From: Symsagittifera roscoffensis
Taxonomy: Eukaryota > Xenacoelomorpha > Acoela > Convolutidae
Length of the DNA: 64,000 nt
NCBI RefSeq assembly: GCF_963678635.1
Contig: NC_087064.1
Span: forward strand, 45,925,346-45,989,345
Reading direction: 5' to 3'
Of this stretch, positions 10,022 through 22,287 are shown piece by piece. The notes under the pieces are model-generated. The model had not been told where the DNA came from. It made no database searches and was given only the letters and a program-made list of their open reading frames with translations. The translations under genes were made by a program, and so were the position numbers. Within the stretch, counting starts at the first letter, position 1; each line of letters starts with the position of its first letter.

Positions 10022-13000
10022 GCTCTGTAAGTGTTTGTGCGATGGATGTTGATAGAATTACTAATAATGTCGTGCCACACCACCTTTTGACGTTTTTCCA
10101 CTCCTGCAGAGTATGTTTGAGAGGTTTTTCTGCGAGTTCGTGGTATTCGAGTTTAAGGAAAGTCCCGGATTAGCCAATTTTTTGGGAAAAAAGTGTTCGT
10201 TTTTTGGGTTGCTAAGTTGTTCCAGGCGCTACAATGTACACCATTTCAATTCTAACAGGCTATTCTAACAAATCATAATTCTAACCAGGGCTCCATACAA
10301 GAATAGAGAGATCAAAAAATCTTACAGTTCACACAGACTTTTTTGAAACGTGGACAACAACGCGGCAACAACGTGGACGGCTTTATCCTAGCTCAACATT
10401 CAAGAAAAAATAGAAAACGAAGTACGGTCTCTGATTGACCAGGGACACATGACTCGCTGAAAAAATGAAGTGACCAGCAGTTTTTTAGTCACATTGTAAT
10501 AACTGTAAAAAACTATCCAACATTGAAATTGGCAATGAATTCAAAACAAGTAAGCAAATCGTTCTATGAAAACAAGCATCGAATGCCTAACATTGACGTT
10601 TTGCTTGACAAAATTGAACACTTGCCCATGAAGTTTGAAACAAACCAAATACAACATACTTTTTCAACAATAGACGTATGCTACGAACACAGACAACTGA
10701 CAATAGACAATGACAGCCGGCTGCCATCAGACACAAAAACACATACGCATTGTAATTTTAGTTTTATCAGTGGTAGAGCTACAAAAAACTTTCAGTTCCA
10801 AACGGGACCCTACGGGCTTACAGATATGTGCGCATAATTGTAAAAAACGAATACAGCACAATCCCTATGCAAAAGATAACATAGGAAAATTACAAAACCC
10901 TACAGCCTTCAAATGGCTCAAAAGCTTCATTGGCTCCATTCATCATTTAAATAATTCCTACCAAACTTAGCCCAATAGTGTAGGGCCATTTTTACCTACA
11001 ACAAATTAATTCCACTGTGGATGAAACGCTGATCGCAAAAAAGCATTTAAAAAAACATTACATGCAGTACAAAACATCACCGAAAGCAGAATTTTTGTAA
11101 ATGATAGGGAGACGCGTATTGTATGCAACGCAAGTCGAGAAGGAAGAGAGGCGACTCTCGAACAAATTACACTGCACGGCTGGGCAACAATTGCATATGC
11201 GTCGCGCTTCCTAATCTCTTATGAACACAAACATTCAATCAACGAAGTGGAACTCTTGGCAGCAGTCTGACAGATTTTTCACACTAAATACAGACCACTA
11301 AGCAATAGTAAATGCTTTAGAAAGTAACAGGGGAAACAAAACCTATCAAAACCGTTGAATCAGGTGGATCGACAGACGTTTTTTGTTCAATTTTGATATA
11401 AAAACAGCTAGGAGGCAGTAAAAAGGGTATCTTTTACGACTACGAGAGGAAAACTTCTCCCCAGCAAACTGGGAAGAACATTTTGTCATTACATTAATCC
11501 CCGACTTCGTCAATTGTTTAGAATTTGAAAATAGCAGTGCTGCAAATATTTTATTGAACAATTCTCTAACCGGATATTTCGGCACGAAGAAGTCAACCTG
11601 AACGAAATATTTAAACCTTCACATTCGATTCAAATGCAAACAGCATTCACCGTTAAAATTCAATCTTTACACACTAGACGCTCAATAGCCTTGCAACATT
11701 CCGTTCCAAGTTCTTTTGAAATTCTAAAAAAGCGATAAAATGCACAGACCTTTTATACAATGATTGCCATTAACACCGTTCAAAAGAGTCACATAAAAAT
11801 GCCACAAAGGCAGTCAAGCACAATTATCAATCGCACAAACCAATTACGCCTCTTTATTGAGTCTCTTGCCAAATAACCTCCGCCCAAACTAACAATCAGC
11901 GAAGTCAAACACCAAGCGATCCCTGCGGTCGGAACCTTCACCTTCTGAAGAGTCCAGAATGAGAAAGCGGACGCGACTTGCCAAAGATTAGAGGAGGGGA
12001 GCGCTGTAGGAAGAAGACATTCCACTCTTCTGGAAAACTTGTGAAGAGTAATAGACATAGACTTCATTACAGCGGCCACAAAAAAGCTGGAGTTTTGTCT
12101 CCAATCGTCAACATGGTCAAGCAGCAGAAATGGGACAACCAAGGATTGTTATAGAACCTACTTTTACAACGTGCGGCACCGCCTGTCGTTTAGGGACAAC
12201 ATCTTACTTAACGACTATAGGGTCGTGATACCGAGGGCTATACTAGTGGATGCAATGCATTCAACCCACCTGGGAAAAAATTGATGGCAGCCAAACACGT
12301 GTGGTAGCCATTCTTACACCGCGACGTAGTCTCCACCACTTAAAACTGTAAAAACTATCGAGACAAGGGTAAGGACTTTGAAGTGATATCAGACAAGCAA
12401 CACTATACCACGCTTGGCATGTTGGTAGAACCTAACAAAGAATACCAATTGGATTTCGCGGGAACTATCCGAAACAAGGAAAAGGATTTATAGTGGTTGT
12501 AGAATAATTCTCCTGTTTCCATTCGGTCAAGGTGCTTACAAATAATAATGCGGATACAATCATCTGATTTGTGCAAAATCACCTTATCAATCATCGTGTG
12601 AACAGGCACAAAACATACGGTGCGACCAGGCACAAAACTATAGGGCCAAAAAATGTGTTTTTCACTGTAAAATTAACAAGAACAAAACTAATATATATAC
12701 CATTAGATGACCATAAGTCAATGGGTTTGTTGGAAAGGCTTATTAGAACTGTGAAACCAAGATTATAGGTAATAAGAATCGACAAAACAAACAGGTCGTA
12801 TAAACTTGCGTCGGAAGTGGCAGAGCTGATTTAAACACTTCAAATTACGCGACCACTAAGATTACGCCATTTGAAGCCCAAAATGTCAGAAAACACACCA
12901 CTGAGTAACATCAGCGCCTCACCAAAACTTTCAAACCTTTAATGCTAAAACAAGAAACTTTCATATTTACATTCAAAAATAACTAATAAAGCCGGCATTA

Positions 13001-14836
13001 CCAGCGGAGGCCAGGCGGGACCGAGAGAAAAACAGCGAGGACGTTCTAGTCCTGATGTACAGAGATACATATGCGCCAGAACCCAGAGAGCATACATACC
13101 TACCAGAGCCAACATATAACCCACCCAATGAGAAGACTGCCACAACGACTATGGAGGACACAGTTGAAAACAGTCACAAAATAAATGCGACAACGAAACC
13201 TGGGAAAAAAGAATTCAAAGGACCAATCAAAACGTGGATGCGCACCTTAAAAAATTTCCGGTGGGTGCGTAGCTTTCATTTTCTAACCAGCCTTATGACC
13301 TGAAAAATTTTAAGCACGCCTTCTCAAGTGAAAATATATTAAACGACAAAGGACCTAGAAAAGCCAAAAGGGCGCAAACCAATAAAACACTCACAGAACA
13401 AGAAAAGCAAAACCTCGAAATAGCACCACTAGTTTTCCTACAGGACCGCTTCAAAGGTCCAGCGCACACGATTGACCCAAAAACGGGACATTGAATAGCC
13501 AGGAAAACGAGACCAGTTCCACGAAAAACGAAAAATCAAGGCACATTTGAAACTCAAATTAAAATATCCAAACGGGTCAAAATTAACTACTCAACACACC
13601 GCGTGGATCAGGGCAGACGGCAAACAACCGCGAGTAATTAGACACGATGGTCTTGCATTCATACGAGACGCAAGCGTCTACGGAAAATGAAGACCTGTGA
13701 CGCTGATGGATTTTGTAGTTTATAAACATCAACCAAGAGCCAAATCTCATGTCTTAGGAGAGCGCAAACTTGCTGACAGGTGACCCTCCAAACAGACCGC
13801 CACAACCACCAGTCCTGTGCGACCACCCCCAAAATCTATCTGAGAAGTCATTCAGCAATCGATTAACCGCAGGGCATTGGATCCACAAAAGTTGTTCGAA
13901 TCTTTTGTATCGAAGACAAAACGGCCCCAAAAAAACCCAAGGACGACGAATCACAAATAAAACAACAACAAACCATACTACGAGGAAAAATGAGCCCCAA
14001 GAAGCAATCCAGAGTACTCATCAGTCAAATTGAGTTCCTTATCTTCAGATTCTGAAAAGAAAAGAAAAACGCCATCTCCACAGAAACCGGCCGCAAAGAG
14101 ATTAGACATAAAGCACCCCAGAACAAAACTCACCAGAATCTAGACGTTCTCCTAGGACTAGAAAAAGCGCACTCACTATAAAACTAGAAAATCTCAATCC
14201 GATTAGCCAAATGTCGGAATCGAAAACGTCCGCAATAGTTGTATGCAGCATCGAGGAAACCGACACGCATAACAACATGCCCAACGAGACCAACAAAAAC
14301 CAAGACACCCAAACAACTGATACGAAGAAGAACACAAAAGGACAAATCCTTTCGGATGGAATCACGTGTACAAAAAAAACAAGTGGATACTTCCAAGTCA
14401 GAAAATACAAGATCCAAAGAACCAAATACGCCGCATTTACACTCTCTCACCACAAAGACAAACAAATTCTTTATACATTCTCGACAGACCGAAAACGACA
14501 AAAAAATCCATTTAGCAAAAATTTTGAAACAGAAATGAATATTCTGCCTTCTATCTCCCCGGTCCGGGGTAACTCGATGACGTTCCAAAGAGAACGTGAA
14601 ACTCATATAGGACAATAACGTATCCAGAAAAAGAACCACAACAAACAAAAAACATCAATAGAGCCCCAATTAACGTGGACAAAACGTCAGACGCTAAAAA
14701 ATATAACGACACGACGAAGAAAAGAGAGCAAAATTGATAGACTCAATTGTTCAAAAAGAGGGAAACCTTGTCCATCCCGATTTTACAGAAATACAACTAA
14801 TGATTATGAACCATACTAAAACACCAATTGGTAACT
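10022..14836 (+). mobile_element. Ty3/gypsy-like pol part, copy 2 (dead)
   Basis: Near-identical to copy 1 at an offset of 8,011 bp: RT 10,523-10,971, RNase H about 11,071-11,301 (CNAS variant), integrase about 12,211-12,781 with the same 2-base loss after DFAG, tail 13,055-14,033 and third ORF 14,211-14,618. All inactivating lesions are shared with copy 1, so the duplication came after the element died. Confidence 0.85.
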
Positions 14837-15871
14837 CTACTTTATTTATAGGTTTTATTGATTAGCGTATAGAAGTATGATGGTTAAATAAGTATAGACA
14901 AAAGTACTAGTTCTTGTAAGAGACTGTCTCTCAAATGAGTCGAGATCAGTGTCACCCAGACTTAAGCAGATAAGTGAGTTTAAATTGCTATTTAACCTGT
15001 TTTATTCAATCAAAGTTAGATGTTGCCAACGTAACTATGGCTTACCCTCACCTAACTGATGAGAGTATAACATGGCGCAGCCAGCAGTTTTGAAAAACAC
15101 TCTCGAAAATACTCCACTGCGGCAAAAAGCCTCGGTAGAAACATTAACTGTGGGGGATATTTGCAATCAGCTGTTATTTCTGGTAATCATAGCCAAAGAT
15201 GGTAGTAATCTGCAGAAATTTCATGGACCAGCAACACCAACACAAAAATCTCAGCAACCAGGTAACAAACTACCATTCAACGGGGAACCAAAACACAAGT
15301 TAGAGGTTGAGACCTGGGAAATTAGGAAAAAAGAATACAAGGGGAGAATCAATGTCAACTTCTGGACAATCTAGGACCAACTGTAGACGATTTACCGTGG
15401 GAACAAGCGGACATGAAAAATCGCAGCTATTTTTATTTGTGTCTAGGGACAGAGGCCAAAGGCGGCAAAAAAAACCTCACTCGAACCTGAAGATACAAAA
15501 TCTAACAACTAGATTTCTATGTACAGACTAGAAACAATGTCTTTAAAAAACCGAAAAAAGTATCATTTGACAGATATGAAGCGTTCACGCGCAAGCAGGG
15601 AAAAACGGAAACATTGGAGCAGATCCCCTGCGGCTTAACAGAACTCGTAGTAATAGGAAACTTCAAATGCACAACTTGTAGCGACGGAGGACGTGAGGCA
15701 GAAATTGACAGAGACCTATTCACAGGCAATGTGTTCAACGATGAAGTGCAAAAAGATCTGCTAGCGGAAAAGAATCTCCCGAACAAGCGTTATTTGTCAG
15801 TGTCTTCAGAATTTCTGTCAATTCCTCTGGAGTGCAAGCTCTGTAGATGTTTGTGCGATTGCTTTTGATAG
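14837..15871 (+). pseudogene. Leader and Ty3-like gag fragment, copy 2
   Basis: Putative LTR end/leader 14,837-15,071, then gag from ATG 15,072 (MAQPAVLKNTLENTPL) with the second part at 15,614-15,868 (NVFNDEVQKDLLAEKNL). Same stops as copy 1. The shared gag/pol segment and the AT-rich stretch follow (15,808-17,610). Confidence 0.65.
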
Positions 15872-18694
15872 AATTACTGATAATATCGTGCCACAACACC
15901 ACTTGACGTTTTTCTGCTAGAGATGCCCTGCATAGTGGGTTTGAGAGGTTTTTCTGCGAGTTCGTGGTGTTCGAGTTAAAGGAAAGTCACGGAATAGCCG
16001 ATATTTTGGGCAGAAATTGTTCCTTCTCCGGGTTGCTAAGATATTCCAGGCTGTGGTAGAAGGAATTAGCCGCTACAATGTAGACCATTTCAATTCTAAC
16101 ATTTTTTTAAAAAACCAAAAATCCAAAGGAAAAATTAAATTTACAATTCTTTGTAGGAGAGACTGTAATTGAGACTTGGCTCAACGCCGTAGAGTTTTAG
16201 AATTTTACAACTAAATAAGTTGAGACCTACATCTAAATAAATTGTCTGACAGAGTTTTTGAAAAAATATAAATTGACTCAGTTTACTCTATTTTTGCAAT
16301 TTCTTCGTGGTCTTGCAAAAAAAATTTAGCAATATAATCATGTTAACTATCTTTTGCTTAAAACTTAGACGATGCTTTGTGGTACATTCCTAAGTTTTAA
16401 AAGCAGAACTAAACAACTACAAAAAACAATTTGGTAAGCATTAAATTGAAAAAAATTGAAAAATGAAAAATATCTTTTACAATACCGCGTGAGTTTATTT
16501 CAGTTCAATTGAAAAACTCCCAGCCGATTGCAACTAAAACTCCTAATCTTTCTTATTCTCAATATTTCCCATCAAAAAGAATAAAAAATAATTACATTAC
16601 TCTGAAATTTTTGCTGCAAAGCCGCGTGAATTTAACTCAATTCGATTGAAAAACTCCTAGCCGATAGCTTTCATAAAACTATTTTGGATTAACTGCAAAG
16701 TTATCCGGATAAAAAACCAAACTGCTGTATTGTTTTTTGTGGCTCTCATTATCTTTTTCAATGGTCTATTATGTTTCAGCGCAATTGCTTTTGTTTTTTT
16801 TTGAAATTTGGTAATGAAATTTTGAATTTAGTTTTATAATGAAATAAATTAACGTGACTCTTTAGCACTTTTCTCTAATTTTCTTAATTTTTTTTATAAA
16901 AGTGTGCTTTCTTTGAAAAACTATATATACTTCGAAATAATTAACTTCAGTAAATAGCAAGGCTAGCCGGTAGTTATGCAAGTAAACTAAGCAATTCCGC
17001 AGAAAATTTGCGTCTACAAAAAAACTTGAAAACAGTTGTTTCTGTTAGGTAATGAGCGAATCTATACAAAAACCTAAGAAATAAGCATATTTTGAGGTTA
17101 ATGTAGAATATGCGTTTCTGATAACGTTTTTTTCGAAATTTTTAACAAAAAAAAAAACAAATAAAAAAAAACAAAAAAAAAAACAAAAAAAACTTCAATA
17201 ACTCATAATATTGGAGAAAAATGCAGTTTTTTTATTTTTTTTGCGTATTACATTTTCGGATTAAGAAGATACGACGATATGTGCCCATACTAACAGAGTC
17301 TTCTCGCGGTGTAATGTTTCAGCTGAAACGATCTAAACGCCTGAAAGCTGAACAAAATTTCTTCTATCAAAATTGCATACTGGTCAATACTTTAAAGATA
17401 GACGTGAGGGTTTATTGTGGTCTCAAACAGCTACTACTGAGGAAATTCTGGTTGAAATTTGGAGAATTTAATGAAAATGACAAGTGCACGTGGAAAATTG
17501 GGTGCGATTGTGCGGCGAACAACTGCCAGGACCCCACGTGGAAACACAGAAGCCATCCCACTACTACTACTACTAATTTTTACGGACGTAGTTGTGCATA
17601 GTTCTGATAACTTTTCAAACCATGCATCGAATCGCTGCGCTAATTCTACCTAGGAGATGGCTACGCACACTTCTTACAAGAACTGATGTATGGCGACCTC
17701 TGTTAAAATATTTGAATTACTTCAAAAAAAGGTAAGAATGGCATTTGTCGAGCTTTTTTTTATTGATAAATGCTTGAATAATGATATAATTCCCCATTTT
17801 CTTGAGTTCCGTGTTCCCAAAACTGATTTTTTCTCTGAGCAAGCCGTTCTAAATTTTAAGAAAAGACTACTGAGAGATGAGATGAGAAAGTCGAAAGCTA
17901 ATTTGGTTCAGCTACTGTAAAAGTTGTTGATGAAAGTAGTATCGTTTTATCCAAAAAAGTGATAAAAAGTGGCTGCCATCGGTAGTTTTCAATTTACGTC
18001 AAAATGTCAGCACAATCATTGTAACAAACAAAAAAATGAACGCTGAATTGCTAAAATTGTCAAATTTCTAGGGAAAAATTCGTTAAAAAAGTTGGATGAT
18101 ATTAAATTGCCAATTTTTGACGAAGAATTTCTTTCGTATGTCCCAAAACATGCGATTAAGGATATGCTTAATCAAATTCATTTCCTAGCCGATATTGACA
18201 AATTAGTTAGAAACCTGCGTGAGAATGGAATAGAGGAGGAAAAACTCTGTGGAATAGTAGCCTCCTAAAATTTGTACGCAAGGAACAACAGAGAAACACC
18301 AACTGATCGTGCACTTCTAAGAATGGTGAAATGTTTGAACGAAAATGATTTTTTTAGGTACCTTATGATAAAGGCAAGGGTATTTGTGTTATGAAAAGGA
18401 AAACTTAAGACAAAAAACTACAAGAAATATTGAATAGTCAACAGTTTACAGAAATCGAAACTGGCACTGATATTTTGATTGTGAAAGTAAAAGAAGATAT
18501 TAATAACACACTACTCGAATTGGAAAAAAACGCAGAACTAACTTAAAAATAAGTGATAAAGTTTACTCAAAACTCAGAACTAACGGAGCTCAGCCTGCTG
18601 AGTAATACGGTTTGGGTAGAGTAAGTAAAAAAGAAATACCACTCCGTCCGGTTCTATCAATTTTTGGTAGTAGTTCTCTAAACTGAAGAGCTTT

Positions 18695-19069
18695 TTGACC
18701 CTCCTTTTTGAAAAAAAACTTTCTGGCGCAAACATCGAAACATCTACGTTAGACGCTCGAGAAAAACTCGAAAAATTAATACTCGACGAAAATGAACAAA
18801 CTGTTTCACTAGACGTTAAGAGTCCCGTATTGGAAGCAATTGAGATTGCATTACGTAAATTGTATAGAACTGATTACGCACCAGATTTTAAAGTGCTGCT
18901 TAAGTTAGCAGTGACAAAAGTTTATTTCAAAAGCAATGGAAAAGGGTATTGCCAGAAGGATGGGTTAGCCATGGGTGCATCACTGGCAGTAATTTCGGCT
19001 AATTTATGGATGCAATTGTACGAACAAAGAATGAACGATAAAAACGATGGCATAAAGCAAATAACATAA
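18695..19069 (+). pseudogene. PLE A reverse transcriptase, palm with motifs A and B
   Basis: An open frame of 124 residues: SGANIETSTLDAREKL, then VSLDVKSPVLEAIEIALRKL (motif A, catalytic Asp in SLDVKS), then YFKSNGKGYCQKDGLAMGAS with LAVISANLWMQ (motif B; usual QxxGxAMGSxLSPxxANLxM in PLEs). The first residue shown by conceptual translation is a TTG/CTG-type codon, and the true ORF start lay far upstream. The frame stops at 19,067 just after motif B, where a frameshift leads into the PHD part. Confidence 0.85.
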
Positions 19070-19104
19070 ATAAACTCAAAAAAGTCCAAGAGGCAGCAAA
19101 AATT

Positions 19105-19332
19105 TTGTATGAAACAGCAAAGGTGTTGAACAGTGAAAAATGTGAAAAATGGTTTCATGCTAATTGTCAAAACATCAGTAAAGACGAATACCAAAAAATG
19201 GGTGATATATATTGGTACTGGGAATTCTGTCGTAATTTACCAGACATTTCAACTTGTGTTAAGGAAAGAAAACCGTTCGAAAGATACAAAGACGACAAAA
19301 TTTGTGCAGTCAAAGGGGACTCAAACACGTAA
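19105..19332 (+). pseudogene. PLE A: PHD-finger remnant followed by RT catalytic motif
   Basis: The frame reads EKCEKWFHANCQNISKDEYQ, then DIYWYWEFC, then a 17-residue spacer and ERYKDDKICAVKGDSN. The first part has the spacing of a C4HC3 PHD finger's second half (C-x4-H-x2-C ... W-Y-C-x2-C), but the penultimate Cys is Trp (WYWEFC) and the first CxxC pair is not found in frame. The YKDD tetrad at residues 61-64 is the RT motif C position (usual YVDD or YADD). The finger therefore lies between RT motifs B and C. Confidence 0.75.
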
Positions 19333-19794
19333 ATTAATAGGGTGAACTGGTTGCATTAGAACTTACCTTTTACTATAAAAAAGCCAACGAAAAAGAAGAA
19401 CTTGCTTTTTTGGACATGAATATTGTTCAAAGGAAGATCACCAGCAAATGGTATCAAAAAACAACTGATACTGAAACTACTTTGAACTTTCATAGCTGCG
19501 AACCCCTCCAGTACAAAAAGAACCTTACGGAAGGAAAATAACATAGGTTGTTTCGATATACCATTAACTGGAAGAAATTTTACAAAGCGTTAAAAACCAA
19601 CGAGGAAATTGAGAAGAAAAATAAGTACCCAGAAGCCTGGACATCAAAAAAATAAAAACTACATTGAAAAGAAATCACAAACGAAAAATCATAAACTTCA
19701 CAGAAAGCAAAAACAGAAAGCAGTCGCGAGAAAATTGACAAAATGATGTTTTTTCTACAGCATCGAGGAAACTTAAGTTTGAAATCGACAGAAA

Positions 19795-20098
19795 AATTTC
19801 AAAGATCAAACCCGGTATTGATCATTTTCACGACGCGCAAAAAAATTGCCCGCCGTCGCTTAAGTCAACTTTTGATTGCAACCTGAAGTCTCATGTGGTT
19901 TATGAAACAAAATGTAATGAACATAGTTCAACTTATGTTGGGCAAACATGCCGAAATCTAACCATACGCATAACAGAGCATCAAAAGAATGATTCGCCAG
20001 AAAGACAGCATGTCGCAGAATGCTGTGGACAATCTAAGGCTTTTGAATGGAGATTAATTGACAAAGGCAATGATGTTGAAAAATTACTAACCTTATAA
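19795..20098 (+). pseudogene. PLE A GIY-YIG endonuclease domain
   Basis: The reading IKPGIDHFHDAQKNCPPSLK leads into SHVVYETKCNEHSSTYVGQT and then LTIRITEHQK, C-x-Q and AFEWRLIDKG. VVY...TYVGQT corresponds to the GIY...YIGxT motif, and R plus EH to the following conserved Arg and His of PLE endonucleases. The domain nicks target DNA in this family. The frame stays open for about 100 codons, the best-preserved part of the element. It ends at TAA 20,096 and AT-rich 3' sequence follows. Confidence 0.85.
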
Positions 20099-20159
20099 TA
20101 AGATATGTAAACGCAAGCCATGTGAACATTAGGCATTTTAGCTCGATTCAAATTTTATT

Positions 20160-21450
20160 GTTTCGAATTAAAACATACAGATTGACTTAACTAAATAATT
20201 CAATCCTAGAAATAACTTTAAAAAGGTGATAAAATTGCGAAAAAATTCGTCAATGACAAACTATATCCAAAAACGAATTTCCGAAAAAACGTTTTAATGA
20301 TTATGTGATACTCTTAGATACTCATAAGCTTTAATCTCAATCAATTTGATTTAAAAAAGTTTTTTAACTGTAAATACTTTGAATTTCAGTCGTATAGACT
20401 TGATGATGCTAGTTATAATTAAAACTTTACTGACTTATGAATAAGAAAAACTTTATTTTCCAAAAAGCTTCAGTTGTTTCTGCGATGTTTGTCCATAGAC
20501 TGCCATAGGAGGTTTTCACTGAAGATTGGTAGAAAAAATTCTTTAACTTTTTTTTCACAGTCAAATAAGTTAAACTGCTGTTGGTAAGGATTGCATTTGT
20601 GCTTTCAATTTGATTCCATACAAAAACTAAAATTTTGAAAAAACAGTTTTCGATAAAATGAACGCTGAATCTTCGAAGGAAGAGTAATTTGATGGCTCTC
20701 CTGTTCCCGTCACTTGTGAGGTTCTCGTAATTGATTCTCGTATTGCTGGTAGTAGATTGTCTTTGATTTTCTAGAGATGACATACTAATTACCAATTACG
20801 AAACCTTGAAATTGGTAGTGCATAGTGCTTAAAACTCAGATCAGCTGATGCATCATTTTATTTCCGATACACAAGAGGGCTTAATTGTCCAGTTTAGTTG
20901 TTTCTCAAGTCATATTTTCAATTACTTTGTTATACCACTCAGAAGTATTGCTGGGTAACACAAATTGCATATGACTAAAGCATTCTTAAATAGTATTTGT
21001 TTCAATTTGTTAGCGGTCAATGGAGGTAATGCTTTGATACCGCTGGCCATTTTTCCTAATATAAATTTAATTTCACCTTGAAATGTGAGGAATTGATCAG
21101 CAGTTAACCCTAGATTCAGATGAAAAACCATTTTGTTCTCTTCCCGAAGCATTAACCCTGGCAGATGGACTTTTATTTGTATTCGTAAAAAAATGTCGTG
21201 CAAACCCTAAATTTAATATGGTGAGGTGAACACCCCACTGGCATATCCACAAAGTCATAATAATAATCATAATAATAATAATCATAAAAATAATTATAAC
21301 AATAATCATAATAATAAAAAAATTAAAATCACAAAAATAGTATTAATAATAATAATCACATTAATCATGATAAAAATACTCATAGTAACCCTAATATTTA
21401 CAAAAAGGAGTCAAAAAGTTTCCGTATATTTAGAAAATTTGTTTGATTAA
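20160..21450. other. 3' flank of PLE A, AT-rich
   Basis: No plus-strand gene. It is duplicated at 26,250-27,530. It includes a LINE-like minus-strand fragment (20,922-21,203) and an AAT/ATC-rich simple repeat (about 21,255-21,330). A minus-strand open frame at 20,427-20,795 is kept only in part in the second copy and has no recognised domain. Confidence 0.6.
20922..21203 (-). pseudogene. LINE-like reverse transcriptase C-terminal fragment
   Basis: The minus-strand frame reads LGLTADQFLTFQGEIKFILG, KMASGIKALPPLTANKLK and ALVICNLCYPAILLSGITK. The pattern (LTFxxEIxxIxxKMAxGIKxLxPLxxNK ... ALVxSxLxYPAILLxGI) resembles the region after the RT palm in non-LTR retrotransposons. The second copy at 26,999-27,270 has an open frame of the same content. 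It lies antisense in the PLE 3' flank. Family assignment is from recall, so it is tentative. Confidence 0.45.
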
Positions 21451-22287
21451 CTGTGGCTTACCCTCACCTAACTGATGAGAGTATATAATGGCGCAGCCAG
21501 CAGTTTCGAAAAAAACTCTCGAAACATTTCCATCGCGGCAAGAAGCCTCGGTAGAACCATTAACCGTGGGGGATATTTGCAATCAGCTGTTTTTTTTGGT
21601 AATCATAGCCAAAGATGGTAGTAATCTGCAGAACTTTCTTGGACCAGCAACACCAACACAAAAACCTCGGCAATCAGGTAACCAAATACCAGTCAACGGA
21701 GATCCAAAACACAAGTTAGAGATTGAGACCTGAGAAATTAGGAAAAAAGAATACAAGGGGAGAATCAATGTCAACTTCTGGACAATCTAGGACCAACTGT
21801 AGACGATTTACCGTGGGAACAAGCGGACATGAAAAATTGCAGCTATTTTTATTTGTGTCTAGGGACAGAGGCCAAAGGCGGCTAAACAAACCTCACTCGA
21901 ACCTGAAGATACAAAACCTAACAACTAGATATCTATGGACAGACTAGAAACAATGTCTTTAAAAAACCGAGAAATGTATCATTTGACAGGTATGAAGCAT
22001 TCACGCGCAAGCAGGGAAAAACGGAAACATTGGAGCAGATCCCCTGCGGCTTAACAGAACTCGTAGTAATAGGAAACTTCAAATGCACAACTTATAGCGA
22101 CGGAGGACGTGAGGCAGAAATTGACAGAGACCTATTCACAGGCAATGTGTTCAACGATGAAGTGCAAAAAGATCTGCTAGCGGAAAAGAATCTCCCGAAC
22201 AAACGTTATTTGTCAGTGTCTTCAGGATTTCTGTCAATTTCTCTGGAGTGCAAGATCTGTAAATGTTTGTGCGATGGCTGTTGATAG
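21451..22287 (+). pseudogene. Ty3-like gag fragment, copy 3
   Basis: It begins abruptly at the putative primer-binding site (GTGGCTTACCCTCACC) with no LTR upstream, then gag ATG 21,488 (MAQPAVSKKTLETFPS) to 21,733 and the second part 22,030-22,284 (NVFNDEVQKDLLAEKNL, ending CKCLCDGC). More diverged from copies 1 and 2 than those are from each other. The shared segment (22,228-22,507) and AT-rich stretch (to about 23,720, missing about 400 bp relative to copy 1) follow. Confidence 0.65.

Larger units (their letters stand above)
10022..18034. repeat. 8.01-kb direct tandem repeat, unit 2
   Basis: The junction reads ACAAACAAAA/AGCTCTGTAAG. The bases AAG are shared by the ends of the unit, so the break is a short-microhomology join. 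After 18,034 the plus-strand PLE continues into sequence that unit 1 lacks, so unit 2 keeps the original right flank and unit 1 keeps the original left flank. Confidence 0.95.
17610..20160 (+). mobile_element. Plus-strand Penelope-like element A (dead, all domains recognisable)
   Basis: In order: N-terminal module (17,690-17,920), middle region (about 18,100-18,420), reverse transcriptase fingers/palm (18,695-19,069), PHD-finger remnant (about 19,138-19,230), RT catalytic motif (19,285-19,296) and GIY-YIG endonuclease (about 19,795-20,098). This is the RT plus GIY-YIG order of Penelope-like elements with an extra zinc finger inside the RT. Stops and frameshifts break it between domains. Element B (23,720-26,250) carries most of the same lesions. 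The 3' flank to 21,450 is AT-rich. Confidence 0.88.

Noticed and set aside
20427-20795. Minus-strand open frame of 122 residues in the PLE 3' flank
   Set aside because: Broken in the second copy (26,510-26,880), no domain, AT-rich composition; likely chance.
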